A stretch of DNA of 64,000 nucleotides from Sulfitobacter undariae (GCF_014196805.1 NZ_JACIEI010000002.1:124001-188000), one strand, 5' to 3'. Positions 52,528 to 63,392 are shown, counted from the first letter of the stretch. Numbers and translations: made by a program. Notes: generated by a model not told the origin, from the letters alone.

Positions 52528-53547
52528 TTATTCCGCAGTATACATGCCATCATAGATCGGGCCGAGCGTGTCTTGCTCAAACAACGACGATACAGAGGTG
52601 CCGTTCCAGATGTTCAGGATCGCCTGTGCAAAGATAGGGGCAGTGGGGACAATCCGTATATTTGGAGCGCTCTTCACAGCCTCTGTTGGCTGGATCGTAT
52701 CTGTGATCACCAATGATTTCATAACCGAATTTGTCACACGCTCTACCGCTGGGCCAGACATGACACCGTGGCTGATATAAGCGTGTACTTCTTTTGCGCC
52801 GTTTTCCAGCAGGACCTCTGCGGCTTTGCATAGGGTGCCAGCCGTGTCGCACATGTCATCTACGATGATACAGGTTTTGCCACTGACATCCCCGATCACG
52901 ATCATCTCGGACACTTCGCCTGCCTTTTCGCGGCGTTTGTCTACGATGGCCAAAGGCGCGTTCAGGCGTTTGGCCAGTTCACGGGCACGCGCAACCCCGC
53001 CCACGTCAGGGGAGATGATCAGCAAGTCATCCATTTGGTCTTTGAACGCGTCTTTGATGTCCAAAGCGAATACGGGGGATGCATAGAGGTTATCAACAGG
53101 AATGTCGAAAAAGCCCTGAATTTGGGCTGCGTGCAGATCCATTGTCAGGATGCGTTCAATGCCTGACCCGACAAGCATATTCGCCACCAGTTTGGCGCTG
53201 ATGGGCGTGCGGGCCTTGGTGCGGCGATCTTGGCGGGCATAGCCAAAATAGGGCAGTACAGCTGTGATGCGGCGCGCGGATGACCGGCGCAGCGCATCAG
53301 CCATTATCAGCAATTCCATAAGATTGTCGTTGGCAGGGTTTGAGGTGGGCTGGATGATAAACATATCCTCTCCGCGCACGTTCTCATAGACTTCGACAAA
53401 AATCTCACCGTCGTTGAAGCGTTCGACACGTGCTTCAACCAGCCCTACGTTTGCTCCCCGATGTAGTGACATCCGCCGCGCGATGCCTTTCGCGAGTGGC
53501 ATATTTGCATTACCGGAAATCAGCTTGGGTTCAGGGGTGCTTCGCAT
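52528..53547 (-). CDS. prs: Ribose-phosphate pyrophosphokinase
   Basis: Makes PRPP from ribose 5-phosphate and ATP for nucleotide, histidine and tryptophan synthesis. 339 residues. [26 protein letters not shown] near residue 42, [21 protein letters not shown] with the ATP-binding flexible loop, [20 protein letters not shown] and the PRPP loop [16 protein letters not shown] are complete. 83 bp separate its end from the lectin gene stop; a hairpin with arms GACCT/AGGTC at 52456-52481 may act in this convergent gap. Confidence 0.96.
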   Translation of the reverse strand: MRSTPEPKLISGNANMPLAKGIARRMSLHRGANVGLVEARVERFNDGEIFVEVYENVRGEDMFIIQPTSNPANDNLMELLIMADALRRSSARRITAVLPYFGYARQDRRTKARTPISAKLVANMLVGSGIERILTMDLHAAQIQGFFDIPVDNLYASPVFALDIKDAFKDQMDDLLIISPDVGGVARARELAKRLNAPLAIVDKRREKAGEVSEMIVIGDVSGKTCIIVDDMCDTAGTLCKAAEVLLENGAKEVHAYISHGVMSGPAVERVTNSVMKSLVITDTIQPTEAVKSAPNIRIVPTAPIFAQAILNIWNGTSVSSLFEQDTLGPIYDGMYTAE

Positions 53548-53648
53548 GTGGGGGGCTCCGTGGCAGCGGTTGACAGAATCGTCACTGGCCCAGCGATTAG
53601 CATGTGCCTACTGTGAGGCAAAGTGCGCTTACCCTGAAGGAGTATTAA

Positions 53649-54233
53649 ATGGCCCATATCGACTATTATTTTGCCACGCTGTCACCCTATTGTTACCTTG
53701 CAGGCACGCGGTTGGAGAGAATCGCGGCCAAACACGGGGTGAACATTCAGTACAAACCCTTTGACGTCATGCAAGCGTTCGGGCGGACAGGCGGTGTCCC
53801 AGCCAAAGACCGCCACATCAGCCGTATAGAATACCGCGCTCAAGAGTTGCCACGACAGGCCAAAAAGCTGGGCATGGAGTTCAACTTGAACCCCGCACAT
53901 TGGCCGACAAACGGAACGCCGTCAGCATACGCCTTTCTGGCAGCGCAGAAGACTGGTGGGGGCGATTTAGGGGGGCTGGCCCATGGATTGATGCGGGCGT
54001 GTTGGGCTGAGGAAAAGGACATCGCGCGGGAGGATGTCATCCGTGTTTGTTTATCAGCCGCTGGTTTTGATCCGTCGCTGGCAAGCGCTGATCCAACGGA
54101 CTTGGCGGAAACCTATGCGCGCAATCTTGAAGATGCGATCGAGGCTGGCGTATTTGGTGCACCGTTCTATGTTATGAATACGCAACGGTTCTGGGGACAG
54201 GACCGTCTCGATGACCTGGAACAGTATTTGTAA
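53649..54233 (+). CDS. 2-hydroxychromene-2-carboxylate isomerase family protein (DsbA superfamily)
   Basis: 194 residues, thioredoxin-like kappa-class GST fold with an inserted helical domain. N-terminal HIDYYFATLSPYCYLAGTRL gives the SPY/C active-site loop, and C-terminal AIEAGVFGAPFYVMNTQRFWGQDRLDDLEQYL is the family signature. Such enzymes bind glutathione and isomerise aromatic degradation intermediates, but the true substrate here is unknown. It is 8 bp ahead of an alpha/beta hydrolase gene. Confidence 0.9.
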   Translation: MAHIDYYFATLSPYCYLAGTRLERIAAKHGVNIQYKPFDVMQAFGRTGGVPAKDRHISRIEYRAQELPRQAKKLGMEFNLNPAHWPTNGTPSAYAFLAAQKTGGGDLGGLAHGLMRACWAEEKDIAREDVIRVCLSAAGFDPSLASADPTDLAETYARNLEDAIEAGVFGAPFYVMNTQRFWGQDRLDDLEQYL

Positions 54234-54241
54234 GGAAAACC

Positions 54242-55024
54242 GTGACACTTCATACGCATACACATCTATTTGAGGGGGCAGAGCGGCGTGCATTGGCGAT
54301 CCACTGCACCTTGGGGCAATCCAGCGCATGGCGCGGGCTGGCAACGGCATTACACGATGATTTGAGCATGCTTGCCTTTGATTTACCAAGCCACGGGAAA
54401 TCTGGGGAATGGGACCGCACAGGCAATATCCATGATATATCGACGGATATCGCACGCGGGTTGATGGACGGCCCGATGGACCTGATTGGCCATTCGTTCG
54501 GCGCAACTGTTGCGATGCGGATCGCGGTGGAAACGCCTGAATTGGTACGCAGTTTGACGATGATCGAACCTGTCTATTTTGCGGCGGCGATCGCGGATGA
54601 GCCAGAGTTGTTGGTGAACTATAAGCGGAACAGCGCAGCTTTGGATGCGGCCTTTGCCTCAGGGGATGAGCGTGAAGCAGCACGGGTTTTTAACCGCGAT
54701 TGGGGCGATGGCACGCCTTGGGATACACTGCCGACCCGTATGCAGGACCATATGGCGCGTCTGATCCATTATGTCCCGGCGAGTTCGGCGTTCTTGCACT
54801 ATGACAGTGCGAAGTTACTGGACCGCATGGGCCAAGCATCTATGCCTACGCTGCTCATCGAGGGCGACCAATCCCCTCCCATGAGCGGCAATGTCGCCGA
54901 TTCACTTGAGCGGCGTCTGCCGGATGTGCAGCGAGTGGTGATCAAAGGCGCAGGGCACATGCTAGCCATTACCCACCCTGATGATGTCGCACCCCATGTG
55001 CGTGCCTTGTTGGCGCGCAGCTAG
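54242..55024 (+). CDS. Alpha/beta hydrolase
   Basis: 260 residues with a GTG start. Oxyanion region IHCTLGQSSAW near residue 20, nucleophile elbow IGHSFGATVAM with Ser85, an acid candidate in IEGDQSPPM, and the catalytic His in KGAGHMLAITHPD near the C-terminus form a full triad. The cap domain lies about 105-195. Substrate unknown. It probably shares a transcript with the isomerase gene and converges on ltaE with a 2-bp gap. Confidence 0.9.
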   Translation: MTLHTHTHLFEGAERRALAIHCTLGQSSAWRGLATALHDDLSMLAFDLPSHGKSGEWDRTGNIHDISTDIARGLMDGPMDLIGHSFGATVAMRIAVETPELVRSLTMIEPVYFAAAIADEPELLVNYKRNSAALDAAFASGDEREAARVFNRDWGDGTPWDTLPTRMQDHMARLIHYVPASSAFLHYDSAKLLDRMGQASMPTLLIEGDQSPPMSGNVADSLERRLPDVQRVVIKGAGHMLAITHPDDVAPHVRALLARS

Positions 55025-55026
55025 GG

Positions 55027-56064
55027 TTAAAAGTGGCTTAGGAATTGATCGACCAATTCATCGGTCATCGACCAGTCACAGACCAGCCGCGCGGCGAGCA
55101 GTTCATCTGCGTCGCCCGTGGCAACATCACCGTCTAGCACATAATATTTGGCGCCAGCGGCTTGCAGTTTTTGGTGCACAGCACGCGGGAAGCGGGCAAA
55201 GATCATATTGGCATCAGGGTTGTGCAACATCTGCGCTCCATTGGCACGCAGTCCTGCTGCCAGACGAGCTGAGGCGGCGTTGGCGCTTTGCGCCATTTCA
55301 AGCCATAGATCATCCGTAAGATATGCCGCCATTTGAGCCGACAAATAGCGATGTTTAGAAAACAGATGCGCACCACGTTTGCGGCGCAGCTCGAATTCCC
55401 ATGCTTTGGTCGGGTCAAAGAAAATAACAGCTTCCACGCCCATACAGCCATTTTTAGTGCCGCCAAAGCTGACGACGTCGACGCCTGATTTCCACGTCAT
55501 CTCTGCGGGTGTGCAGCCGAGGGCAGCAATGGCATTGGCAAAACGGGCCCCGTCCAGATGCACAGGCAAGTCGGATGCTTTGGCTACGGCGGTTAATGCG
55601 CGCAGTTCCTCAAGCGTATGTACCCCGCCAAATTCGGTGATCTGAGTGATTGAGACCGGACCGGGCTGCGCCACATGTACGCTGCCGCCCGTGCGGTGTG
55701 CAATCGCTGCGCTTAGGCCCTCAGGGGACATTTTATCGCCTGTGGGGATCAGGGTTAGCTTGGCCCCGCCTGCGTAGAACTCTGGCGCGTTACATTCGTC
55801 TTCTTCGATGTGGCTATGCTGGGCGCAGAAAATCGTTTGCCAAGGTTGTGTATAACACGCAAGGGCCAGCGAATTGGCAGCTGTTCCAGTGGCGACCAGA
55901 TAAACGGCGGCCTCGGGCGCTTCGAACAAGGCGCGGATGTTGGTGCGAACGTCTTCCATGATGTCATCATTGCCGTAAGGCATGGCATAGCCGCTGTTGG
56001 CCTCTATCACGCGTTGCATGATTTTAGGATGGACGGGGCCGGAGTTGTCAGATGCAAAAAACAT
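55027..56064 (-). CDS. ltaE: Low-specificity L-threonine aldolase
   Basis: PLP-dependent cleavage of threonine or allo-threonine to glycine and acetaldehyde. 345 residues of the beta-eliminating lyase family. SDNSGPVHPKIM at the start, EEDECNAPEFYAGGAKL, LPVHLDGARFANAIAALG with PLP-binding Asp171, and the Schiff-base Lys204 in SFGGTKNGCMG are present. The start shares one base with the stop of the upstream ycgN gene, so ribF-ycgN-ltaE form one minus-strand operon. Confidence 0.9.
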   Translation of the reverse strand: MFFASDNSGPVHPKIMQRVIEANSGYAMPYGNDDIMEDVRTNIRALFEAPEAAVYLVATGTAANSLALACYTQPWQTIFCAQHSHIEEDECNAPEFYAGGAKLTLIPTGDKMSPEGLSAAIAHRTGGSVHVAQPGPVSITQITEFGGVHTLEELRALTAVAKASDLPVHLDGARFANAIAALGCTPAEMTWKSGVDVVSFGGTKNGCMGVEAVIFFDPTKAWEFELRRKRGAHLFSKHRYLSAQMAAYLTDDLWLEMAQSANAASARLAAGLRANGAQMLHNPDANMIFARFPRAVHQKLQAAGAKYYVLDGDVATGDADELLAARLVCDWSMTDELVDQFLSHF

Positions 56065-56561
56065 TACAGGGGTTCCTCTATGATGTGATCTTCCCAGTCT
56101 TCAAATGCGGTTTCCCATTCGCTGACCGTTCGGCCCCGCATGGAAACGCCTGCCTTGTGAACGCTTTCTTGTGTGCCTGTGATCAGCGGATGCCATTCGG
56201 GCAAAGGTTCACCCTTCCATAGCAGACGGTAAGCGCAGGTTTGCGGCATCCAATAGGCGTGATCGTCAATGTTTTCAGGCGTCATGACGATGCAATCGGG
56301 CACAAATTGGTGGCGGATTTCATATTGCGAGCAATGGCAGGTACCATCGTCCAACAGGCGGCAGGCAACATCGGTCAGGACAACTTCGCCTGTCTCTTCG
56401 TCTTCGAGCTTGTTCAGGCAGCATTTCCCGCAACCATCACACAGCGCTTCCCATTCCTTTTTGTTCATGGATTTGAGCGATTTCCGCTCCCAGAACAGTT
56501 TGCTTAACCCGTTGCGGTTGATGGTGTCTTCGTCGGTCGGGGCGCTGGAATTATCGCTCAT
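56064..56561 (-). CDS. YcgN family cysteine-cluster protein
   Basis: 165 residues. A cysteine-rich cluster (LCDGCGKCCLNKLEDE and VACRLLDDGTCHCSQYEIRHQFVPDC) suits binding of a metal or Fe-S centre, as in the YkgJ/YcgN families. The C-terminal WMPQTCAYRLLWKGEPLPEWHPLITG is specific for YcgN. Function is unknown. It overlaps ribF by 4 bp and ltaE by 1 bp. Confidence 0.92.
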   Translation of the reverse strand: MSDNSSAPTDEDTINRNGLSKLFWERKSLKSMNKKEWEALCDGCGKCCLNKLEDEETGEVVLTDVACRLLDDGTCHCSQYEIRHQFVPDCIVMTPENIDDHAYWMPQTCAYRLLWKGEPLPEWHPLITGTQESVHKAGVSMRGRTVSEWETAFEDWEDHIIEEPL

Positions 56562-57490
56562 AGGGCTGCCAGAATGTTACGTGCCTCAAGGCTGTCTGCA
56601 TCCATCTGGGTGATCAAAGCCTCAAGGCCGTCAAACTTCTCTTCTCCGCGCAGATGCTCAACCAAAGCGACGGACAGCGGGGTGCCGTAAAGGTCGCCTT
56701 TGAAATCAAAAATGAAGGTTTCAAGGTTTGGTTTGTTTTCACCGAACATCGGACGCACCCCCATAGAGGCGACACCGTGATAACTGCCCACATGCGCGCC
56801 TTCCAGCACGTCGACCAGCACGGCATAGACGCCAAAGGCAGGCGGGTGCAGCCCGTCGATAGACATATTTGCTGTGGGATAACCCAACTCACGGCCACGC
56901 TGTTCGCCATGGATGACAGGACCTTCTATGCGGTGCCAGTGACCCAACATCGCGGCGGCATCGCGCGGGCGTGCATCACTCAGCGCGCGGCGAATGGCGG
57001 TGGAGGAGACAGTTTCATCAGAGGTCGCCATCAAAGGCGCGATTGTGACACCAAAGCCAAGCTGTGCGCCAAATTCTTCAAGATCGGCAGCAGTGCCAGC
57101 ACGGCCTTTACCAAAGCAAAAATCCGCCCCGACAACCACATGCCGCAGGCCAAGGCCACGGTGCAGCACTTTATCCGCGAATTCAAAGGGGCTGAGTGAT
57201 GCAAGCGGTGTGTTAAAAGGCAGTTGATACAGTTTTTCCACGCCAACCTTGGCAAGTTGCGATGCGCGTGATGCACTGCCCATCAATCTGAAAGGCGGGG
57301 CATCGGGCGCGAAATAGGCGCGGGGATGCGGTTCAAAGGTCACAACGCCCAAAGGGGCATCGGGGGCGGCACTGCGCGCCATTTCGATAACCGAACGATG
57401 GCCAAGGTGAACACCATCAAAGTTGCCAATCGCGGCAGTGGCGCCGCGATCCGTGTCTTCGACAAATTGATAATCTGATATAATCCGCAT
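56558..57490 (-). CDS. ribF: Bifunctional riboflavin kinase/FAD synthetase
   Basis: Converts riboflavin to FMN and then FAD. 310 residues: N-terminal nucleotidyltransferase (AIGNFDGVHLGHRSVIEMA near residue 20; HVVVGADFCFGKGRAG; SSTAIRRALSDARPRDAAAMLGH) and C-terminal kinase (GRELGYPTANMSIDG; YHGVASMGVRPMFGENKPNLETFIFDF). Both active centres look complete. It leads the ribF-ycgN-ltaE operon. Confidence 0.95.
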   Translation of the reverse strand: MRIISDYQFVEDTDRGATAAIGNFDGVHLGHRSVIEMARSAAPDAPLGVVTFEPHPRAYFAPDAPPFRLMGSASRASQLAKVGVEKLYQLPFNTPLASLSPFEFADKVLHRGLGLRHVVVGADFCFGKGRAGTAADLEEFGAQLGFGVTIAPLMATSDETVSSTAIRRALSDARPRDAAAMLGHWHRIEGPVIHGEQRGRELGYPTANMSIDGLHPPAFGVYAVLVDVLEGAHVGSYHGVASMGVRPMFGENKPNLETFIFDFKGDLYGTPLSVALVEHLRGEEKFDGLEALITQMDADSLEARNILAAL

Positions 57491-57527
57491 GGTCTTTGAC
57501 TAGCCGCGTGTGCGGATCAGTGCAAGG

Positions 57528-57971
57528 TCAGTCGAACTTGCGAGAGGGCGCCAGTACCGTTGCTTCGCCAATGAGTACTTTTTTGCCCTCTACAGAGCAG
57601 TGACAATCCATTTTGACGATCCGTTTGGCAGGATCAATTTCGGTCACCTTAACCTCGGCGTAAACGGTATCCCCCGGGCGCACAGGCCGCAGGAATTTCA
57701 TCGTTTGGCCCAAGTAGACGGTCCCATGGCCGGGCAGTTGCTCTCCGATGACAGCGGAAATCAGGCCAGCTGTTAGCATGCCATGGGCAATGCGCCCCTG
57801 AAAAATGGTATCTTGGGCATAATCATCATCGAGGTGGACAGGGTTGCGGTCAGTCGAGACGGTCGCAAACATTTCAATGTCTTCATCTGTCACCTGTTTG
57901 CGCAGATAGCGGAACATGCCGATTTCAAGGTCTTCGATGACGATGGTGCCGCGCGGAAGATTGTCCAACAT
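57528..57971 (-). CDS. MaoC family dehydratase
   Basis: 147 residues, single hot-dog fold of the (R)-specific enoyl-CoA hydratase type. DEDIEMFATVSTDRNPVHLDDDYAQDTIFQGRIAHGMLTAGLISAVIG includes the catalytic Asp and His of the hydratase 2 motif, so it is probably active on (R)-3-hydroxyacyl-CoA. It could link fatty-acid oxidation with polyhydroxybutyrate (inference). 37 bp separate it from ribF downstream. Confidence 0.9.
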   Translation of the reverse strand: MLDNLPRGTIVIEDLEIGMFRYLRKQVTDEDIEMFATVSTDRNPVHLDDDYAQDTIFQGRIAHGMLTAGLISAVIGEQLPGHGTVYLGQTMKFLRPVRPGDTVYAEVKVTEIDPAKRIVKMDCHCSVEGKKVLIGEATVLAPSRKFD

Positions 57972-58061
57972 TTTCCCCTCTCAGTAATAATCGTACATAT
58001 GGTAGCCGCTTGTTGGAACTTAATTACTTTGCAGCTGCAGCAATTGCAAGGGAAATCTAGG

Positions 58062-58934
58062 TCAGCGCAGGTGCCCTATGGTGAAGGTCGGATCACATTT
58101 TTCTTTTTCCAGATAGTTGGCCAGTGCCTGTTCATCGGGCTGTGTGACGGTTTTCGTCTCTGCTGCTGCCAGACCGCCTGTGATAAACAGGGAATCAATC
58201 TGTTCGTCCACGGCACCTTTTACATCTGTCAAAATACCGTCGCCGATGGCCAAAATGCTGCTGTCGGGAATGTCATTGCCCAAACTGTGCAGCCTGCGGC
58301 GTGCCAGATCATAGATTGGCGCGTGGGGCTTGCCGAAATACAGGCTCTCGCCGCCCATTTCAGTATAGAGTTTCGCCACAGCGCCAGCGCACCATTCGCG
58401 TACATCGCCGCGGTCCACTACGATGTCGGGGTTCGCGCAAAGTAATTTCAACCCCCGCGCCAGCGCGATTTCCAGATCGGGGCGCCATGTGTCGGGGTCA
58501 GCTTGTGCATCAAACGGGCCGGTGCAAACGATGCCAGTTGCCTCTGCCAGTGGCACGCGGTTGATCTCCACTGGGTTTTCCAAAATATCCAATGGGTCGA
58601 AAAAGCGGCTGTCGGTCACAGGGCCATAGTGCCAGACCTGCGTCCCCACCACGCTGCGATACATCGCCGAGCGCGCAGAATCCCCTGACGTGGCAATCGC
58701 GTCATATGCATCTTCTGGCACGCCGAAATGCACCAATTGTTTGGTTACCCCTGCGCGGGGACGGGGCGAGTTGGTGACAAGGATCACCGTGCCACCGGCT
58801 TTGCGGTAGACTTGCAACGCTGCGACCGCGCTGGGAATGGCTGTCACCCCGTTGTGCACACAGCCCCAGAGATCGACAAACAACGCGTCATAGTTTTGAG
58901 ATACGTCGGAAAGGGCATTGATGATACGGGTCAT
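58062..58934 (-). CDS. TIGR01459 family HAD-type hydrolase
   Basis: 290 residues from the ATG at 58934. NagD-like HAD fold: motif I is FVDLWGCVHNG (Asp21), in which the usual second Asp is Trp, as is characteristic for this family; motif II VILVTNSPRPRAGV; C-terminal ILAIGDGILTDVKGAVDEQIDSLFITGGL supplies the metal-binding Asp. The substrate is unknown, and the altered motif I raises doubt about simple phosphatase action. It is usually near ribF, as here. Confidence 0.9.
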   Translation of the reverse strand: MTRIINALSDVSQNYDALFVDLWGCVHNGVTAIPSAVAALQVYRKAGGTVILVTNSPRPRAGVTKQLVHFGVPEDAYDAIATSGDSARSAMYRSVVGTQVWHYGPVTDSRFFDPLDILENPVEINRVPLAEATGIVCTGPFDAQADPDTWRPDLEIALARGLKLLCANPDIVVDRGDVREWCAGAVAKLYTEMGGESLYFGKPHAPIYDLARRRLHSLGNDIPDSSILAIGDGILTDVKGAVDEQIDSLFITGGLAAAETKTVTQPDEQALANYLEKEKCDPTFTIGHLR

Positions 58935-59021
58935 GGACGGTTCCTGCGGTGCTGCTGCAATCGGGATGGGGCGCAGCTCTCGGCGCTGATGCGCCAAGAG
59001 CTGCAAAGGTATGCCGTCTGA

Positions 59022-59942
59022 TCAGACCTTAAGGTTCGGAATGATCTGTTTCTTGCGGCTCATGATGCCCGGAAGGACAACAGTGTCCCCCGTCACCGTG
59101 ACGCCAAATGATTTCTCGGCCACTGTTTTTGTCATGTCGTTGGGGATCAACAGTGTTGCTTCCTCATTGAGGATATCGACAACAAACAGCAGCACTTCAT
59201 CTGCGCCGTCTTCTTTTGCAACAGCAGGCATCGCCGCCATGAGCGCGTCTTTGCGGTCCAGCACGGATGCGGGCGAGGTTGTTTCAAGAACCGAAACGCG
59301 GAATTGCTTGCCGTCGATTTCAAACTCCTTGCTGTCCATCCGCAACAATTCTGCTTCGGAGAAGGAAGACACATCAGATTTAGCCGCAAACATTTGCGCG
59401 GCATAGGTTGGAATGTCTATGCCAAGGCTTTCGGCAAGGGACCATGCAACGGCTTTGTCTTCTTGCGTTGTGGTCGGCGAGCGGAATTCAAGCGTGTCAG
59501 AGAGGATACATGTCAACATCGCGCCTTTAATATCATCAGGCATTTGCGCCATATCTTTGCCGATGATCTTCCACATGATAGTTGCTGTACAGGCCAGTGG
59601 CTCCATCACGATGTGAATGGGGCCTTTTGTCTCTAGGCCGCCGACCAGTTTGTGATGGTCGATGATGGCGCGAATATCGGCATTGTTGATGTTTGCGGGC
59701 AGTTCGGCAGGGTTGTTGGTATCTACAATAACAACAGGCTGGTCGTCTGCGACGTCTGAAATGATCTCGGGTTTGTCCAGTTTCCAGTGATCCAGCATGA
59801 ACAGCGCTTCGGTGTTTGGTTCACCCAGCAAAGCGGGCTTGGCTTCAACGTTCAAAACTGTGTTCAGATACCACGCCCAGACGATTGGGCTGCCAGTGCT
59901 GTCTGTGTCGGGGGATTTGTGGCCAAAAACAAGGGTTGTCAT
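59022..59942 (-). CDS. ppaC: Manganese-dependent inorganic pyrophosphatase (class II, DHH family)
   Basis: Hydrolyses pyrophosphate to drive biosynthesis. 306 residues from the ATG at 59942. Metal-binding motifs VFGHKSPDTDSTGS (His8, Asp12, Asp14), VIVDTNNPAELP, and IRAIIDHHKLVGG in the DHH domain are followed by the DHHA2 domain with the SRKKQIIPNL ending typical of class II enzymes. This class is common in Firmicutes and less so in proteobacteria. Confidence 0.94.
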   Translation of the reverse strand: MTTLVFGHKSPDTDSTGSPIVWAWYLNTVLNVEAKPALLGEPNTEALFMLDHWKLDKPEIISDVADDQPVVIVDTNNPAELPANINNADIRAIIDHHKLVGGLETKGPIHIVMEPLACTATIMWKIIGKDMAQMPDDIKGAMLTCILSDTLEFRSPTTTQEDKAVAWSLAESLGIDIPTYAAQMFAAKSDVSSFSEAELLRMDSKEFEIDGKQFRVSVLETTSPASVLDRKDALMAAMPAVAKEDGADEVLLFVVDILNEEATLLIPNDMTKTVAEKSFGVTVTGDTVVLPGIMSRKKQIIPNLKV

Positions 59943-60014
59943 ATAACAGGACTCCAGAAAAGGATGGATCAATTCGCGCGCCTTATACCATGCCTACATA
60001 TGGTGTCACTGCCT

Positions 60015-60039
60015 GATGCGCAGCACTGTGCTGCCGCAT
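60015..60039. other. Long stem-loop between the MmcQ/YjbR gene and the pyrophosphatase gene
   Basis: GATGCGCAGCAC-T-GTGCTGCCGCATC spans 60015-60039, a 12-bp inverted repeat with one bulged base and a minimal loop. It lies in the 123-bp gap between two minus-strand genes. No T-tract follows on either strand, so simple intrinsic termination is not supported. Confidence 0.4.
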
Positions 60040-60065
60040 CTGCGGTTGTCCTGAAGGTCGCGGTT

Positions 60066-60422
60066 TTAAGCAAACCCCAGTTGTACGCGCAGCTTTTTGC
60101 TCAGCCCTGCTGCAACCATGTCATAAGACGCACGAATATGATCGCGCAGGCTGTCATCTGACAGGCCGGGTTCCTCAAATTGCTGAATCCACTTGAGCCC
60201 CCTTGACGCCATGTAAGGCGCGGGGCGCAATCCGGGGCTGTCGGATAAGACTTCAAAGGCGAGATGTGAGGTTTTGAACGTCACGGTATTATCTGTCTCG
60301 CCCATGCCGACGATGGCGAAAACTTTGCCTCCGATTTTATAGACATCTGCATTGCCCCATTGCACCACATGACTGGCGTGAGGTTGGGCTGCACAAAAGC
60401 GGGTCATCTCGTCTCGGGTCAT
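60066..60422 (-). CDS. MmcQ/YjbR family DNA-binding protein
   Basis: 118 residues. CyaY-like fold: HASHVVQWGNADVYKIGGKVFAIVGMG, VTFKTSHLAFEVLSDSPGLRPAPYMASRGLKWIQ and IRASYDMVAAGLSKKLR match YjbR. DNA binding is predicted for the family, mainly by structure. It is divergent from the DUF2161 gene across 54 bp. Confidence 0.92.
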   Translation of the reverse strand: MTRDEMTRFCAAQPHASHVVQWGNADVYKIGGKVFAIVGMGETDNTVTFKTSHLAFEVLSDSPGLRPAPYMASRGLKWIQQFEEPGLSDDSLRDHIRASYDMVAAGLSKKLRVQLGFA

Positions 60423-60476
60423 GATCTTAGGATAGGGGGTCGCACGTGGTTTGGGAATAGTGATACCGTACAGCGC

Positions 60477-61154
60477 ATGAGTTTGCGTGAAACCGATCTT
60501 TATGGCCCCGTCAAAACCTTCTTGGAGGATCAGGGATATGTGGTGAAAGCCGAAGTGGGCGCGGCGGATGTTGTCGCTATGCGTGGCAGTGAGCCCCCTG
60601 TGGTGGTGGAGTTGAAGCTGGGGTTCTCACTGGCGTTGTTTCATCAATGCGTTGAGCGGCTGAAGGTGAGCGATGATGTCTATCTTGCTGTGGCCCATAA
60701 AGCGGGCAAGCCCTTCTACAAAGCGGTGAAGGCCAATACGACGCTGGCGCGGAGGTTGGGCTTGGGGCTGATGACTGTGCGGGTCGCGGATGGGCTGGTG
60801 ACGGTGCATTGTGATCCCGGCCCTTATGTGCCGCGCAAAAACACCAAACGACAAGCGACGCTTTTACGCGAATTCGCGCGCCGCCAAGGTGATCCCAATG
60901 ATGGCGGGCAAACACGGGCAGGGCTGGTGACGGCATATCGACAAGATGCGATTAAAATTGCGATCTATTTGTTCGAGGCAGGTGCATCCAAAGGGGCGGA
61001 TGTGGCCCGCGAAACCGGTGTTTCCAAGGCCACTGCGATGATGCGTTCCAACCACTATGGCTGGTTCGAGAAGATCGAAAAAGGCGTCTATGGGATTACC
61101 CCTGCGGGCGCAGATGCTGTTGCGGTTTCGGCGCGTGTCTTGGGCGCGGGTTGA
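60477..61154 (+). CDS. DUF2161 family protein with PD-(D/E)XK-like nuclease core
   Basis: 225 residues from the ATG at 60477. N-terminal half: LYGPVKTFLEDQGYVVKAEVGAADVVAM with Asp31, then VVVELKLGFS with Glu45-x-Lys47, which form a PD-(D/E)XK type active site. The C-terminal half ends in a winged-helix-like unit (KGADVARETGVSKATAMMRSNHYGWFEKIEKGVYGITPAG). The family has been called a putative phosphodiesterase. Its substrate is unknown; it is a conserved single gene here and not part of a restriction system. Confidence 0.87.
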   Translation: MSLRETDLYGPVKTFLEDQGYVVKAEVGAADVVAMRGSEPPVVVELKLGFSLALFHQCVERLKVSDDVYLAVAHKAGKPFYKAVKANTTLARRLGLGLMTVRVADGLVTVHCDPGPYVPRKNTKRQATLLREFARRQGDPNDGGQTRAGLVTAYRQDAIKIAIYLFEAGASKGADVARETGVSKATAMMRSNHYGWFEKIEKGVYGITPAGADAVAVSARVLGAG

Positions 61155-61204
61155 GCTAATTCACGCCCACGTAAGACCCGCAAATATTTTTTATCAGCTT
61201 CTTG

Positions 61205-61267
61205 TTGACTCAGCACGTCAGCGTCCATACCTATCTCTCGTTATCACTCGACTAGGGTGAGTGATAA
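61205..61267 (+). promoter_or_regulatory. CIRCE element (HrcA operator) and promoter of groESL
   Basis: TTATCACTC (61241-61249), a 9-bp spacer, and GAGTGATAA (61259-61267) form a perfect inverted repeat. It differs from the CIRCE consensus TTAGCACTC-N9-GAGTGCTAA by one symmetric change per arm. The upstream TTGACT at 61205-61210 and the TACCTATCT near 61228-61236 are plausible -35 and -10 elements, so HrcA bound here would block transcription just after initiation. groES starts 66 bp downstream. Confidence 0.85.
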
Positions 61268-61333
61268 CGGCGGGTCGCTTCATGAGAAGGGCCGGTCATC
61301 AGATATAACTTTGAGCATCAAGGAGCTACAAAG

Positions 61334-61621
61334 ATGGCATTGACACCGCTTCACGACCGCGTGCTGGTTAAGCGCACAGAGGGCGAAGAGAAAACTGCTG
61401 GCGGGTTGTATATCCCCGAGAGCGCGAAAGAAAAGCCCTCTGAGGGTGAAGTCGTTTCCGTGGGCGAAGGCGCACGTAAAGATAACGGCGAACTGATCGC
61501 ACCCGCAGTAAAAGCAGGCGACAAAATTCTGTTCGGCAAATGGTCCGGCACAGAAGTAACTGTCGACGGCGAAGAAATGCTGATGATGAAAGAAAGCGAC
61601 ATCATGGGGATCCTGTCCTGA
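61334..61621 (+). CDS. groES: Co-chaperonin GroES
   Basis: Heptameric lid of the GroEL cage. 95 residues. [42 protein letters not shown] holds the mobile loop, and [32 protein letters not shown] closes the barrel. It is preceded by AAGGAG and controlled through the upstream CIRCE element. Confidence 0.98.
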   Translation: MALTPLHDRVLVKRTEGEEKTAGGLYIPESAKEKPSEGEVVSVGEGARKDNGELIAPAVKAGDKILFGKWSGTEVTVDGEEMLMMKESDIMGILS

Positions 61622-61680
61622 ACATAGGGCAGGTGGGTTTTACCCATCCTACGACAAGCTTCACATCAAACCAATTTTAG

Positions 61681-63342
<1,662 letters not shown>

Positions 63343-63392
63343 GTAGGTTTTGCAATCGCAAAATCTGCCGATCAGCTGATCAGGCTATAGCG

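Noticed and set aside
52476..52529. Inverted repeat AAGGTCAGA/TCTGACCTT between the lectin gene and prs
   Set aside because: The arms are about 36 bp apart, one reaches the prs stop codon, and there is no T-tract; not enough to call a terminator.
63370..63381. Palindrome GATCAGCTGATC after groEL
   Set aside because: Twelve bases of symmetry with no flanking support; could arise by chance near the terminator.
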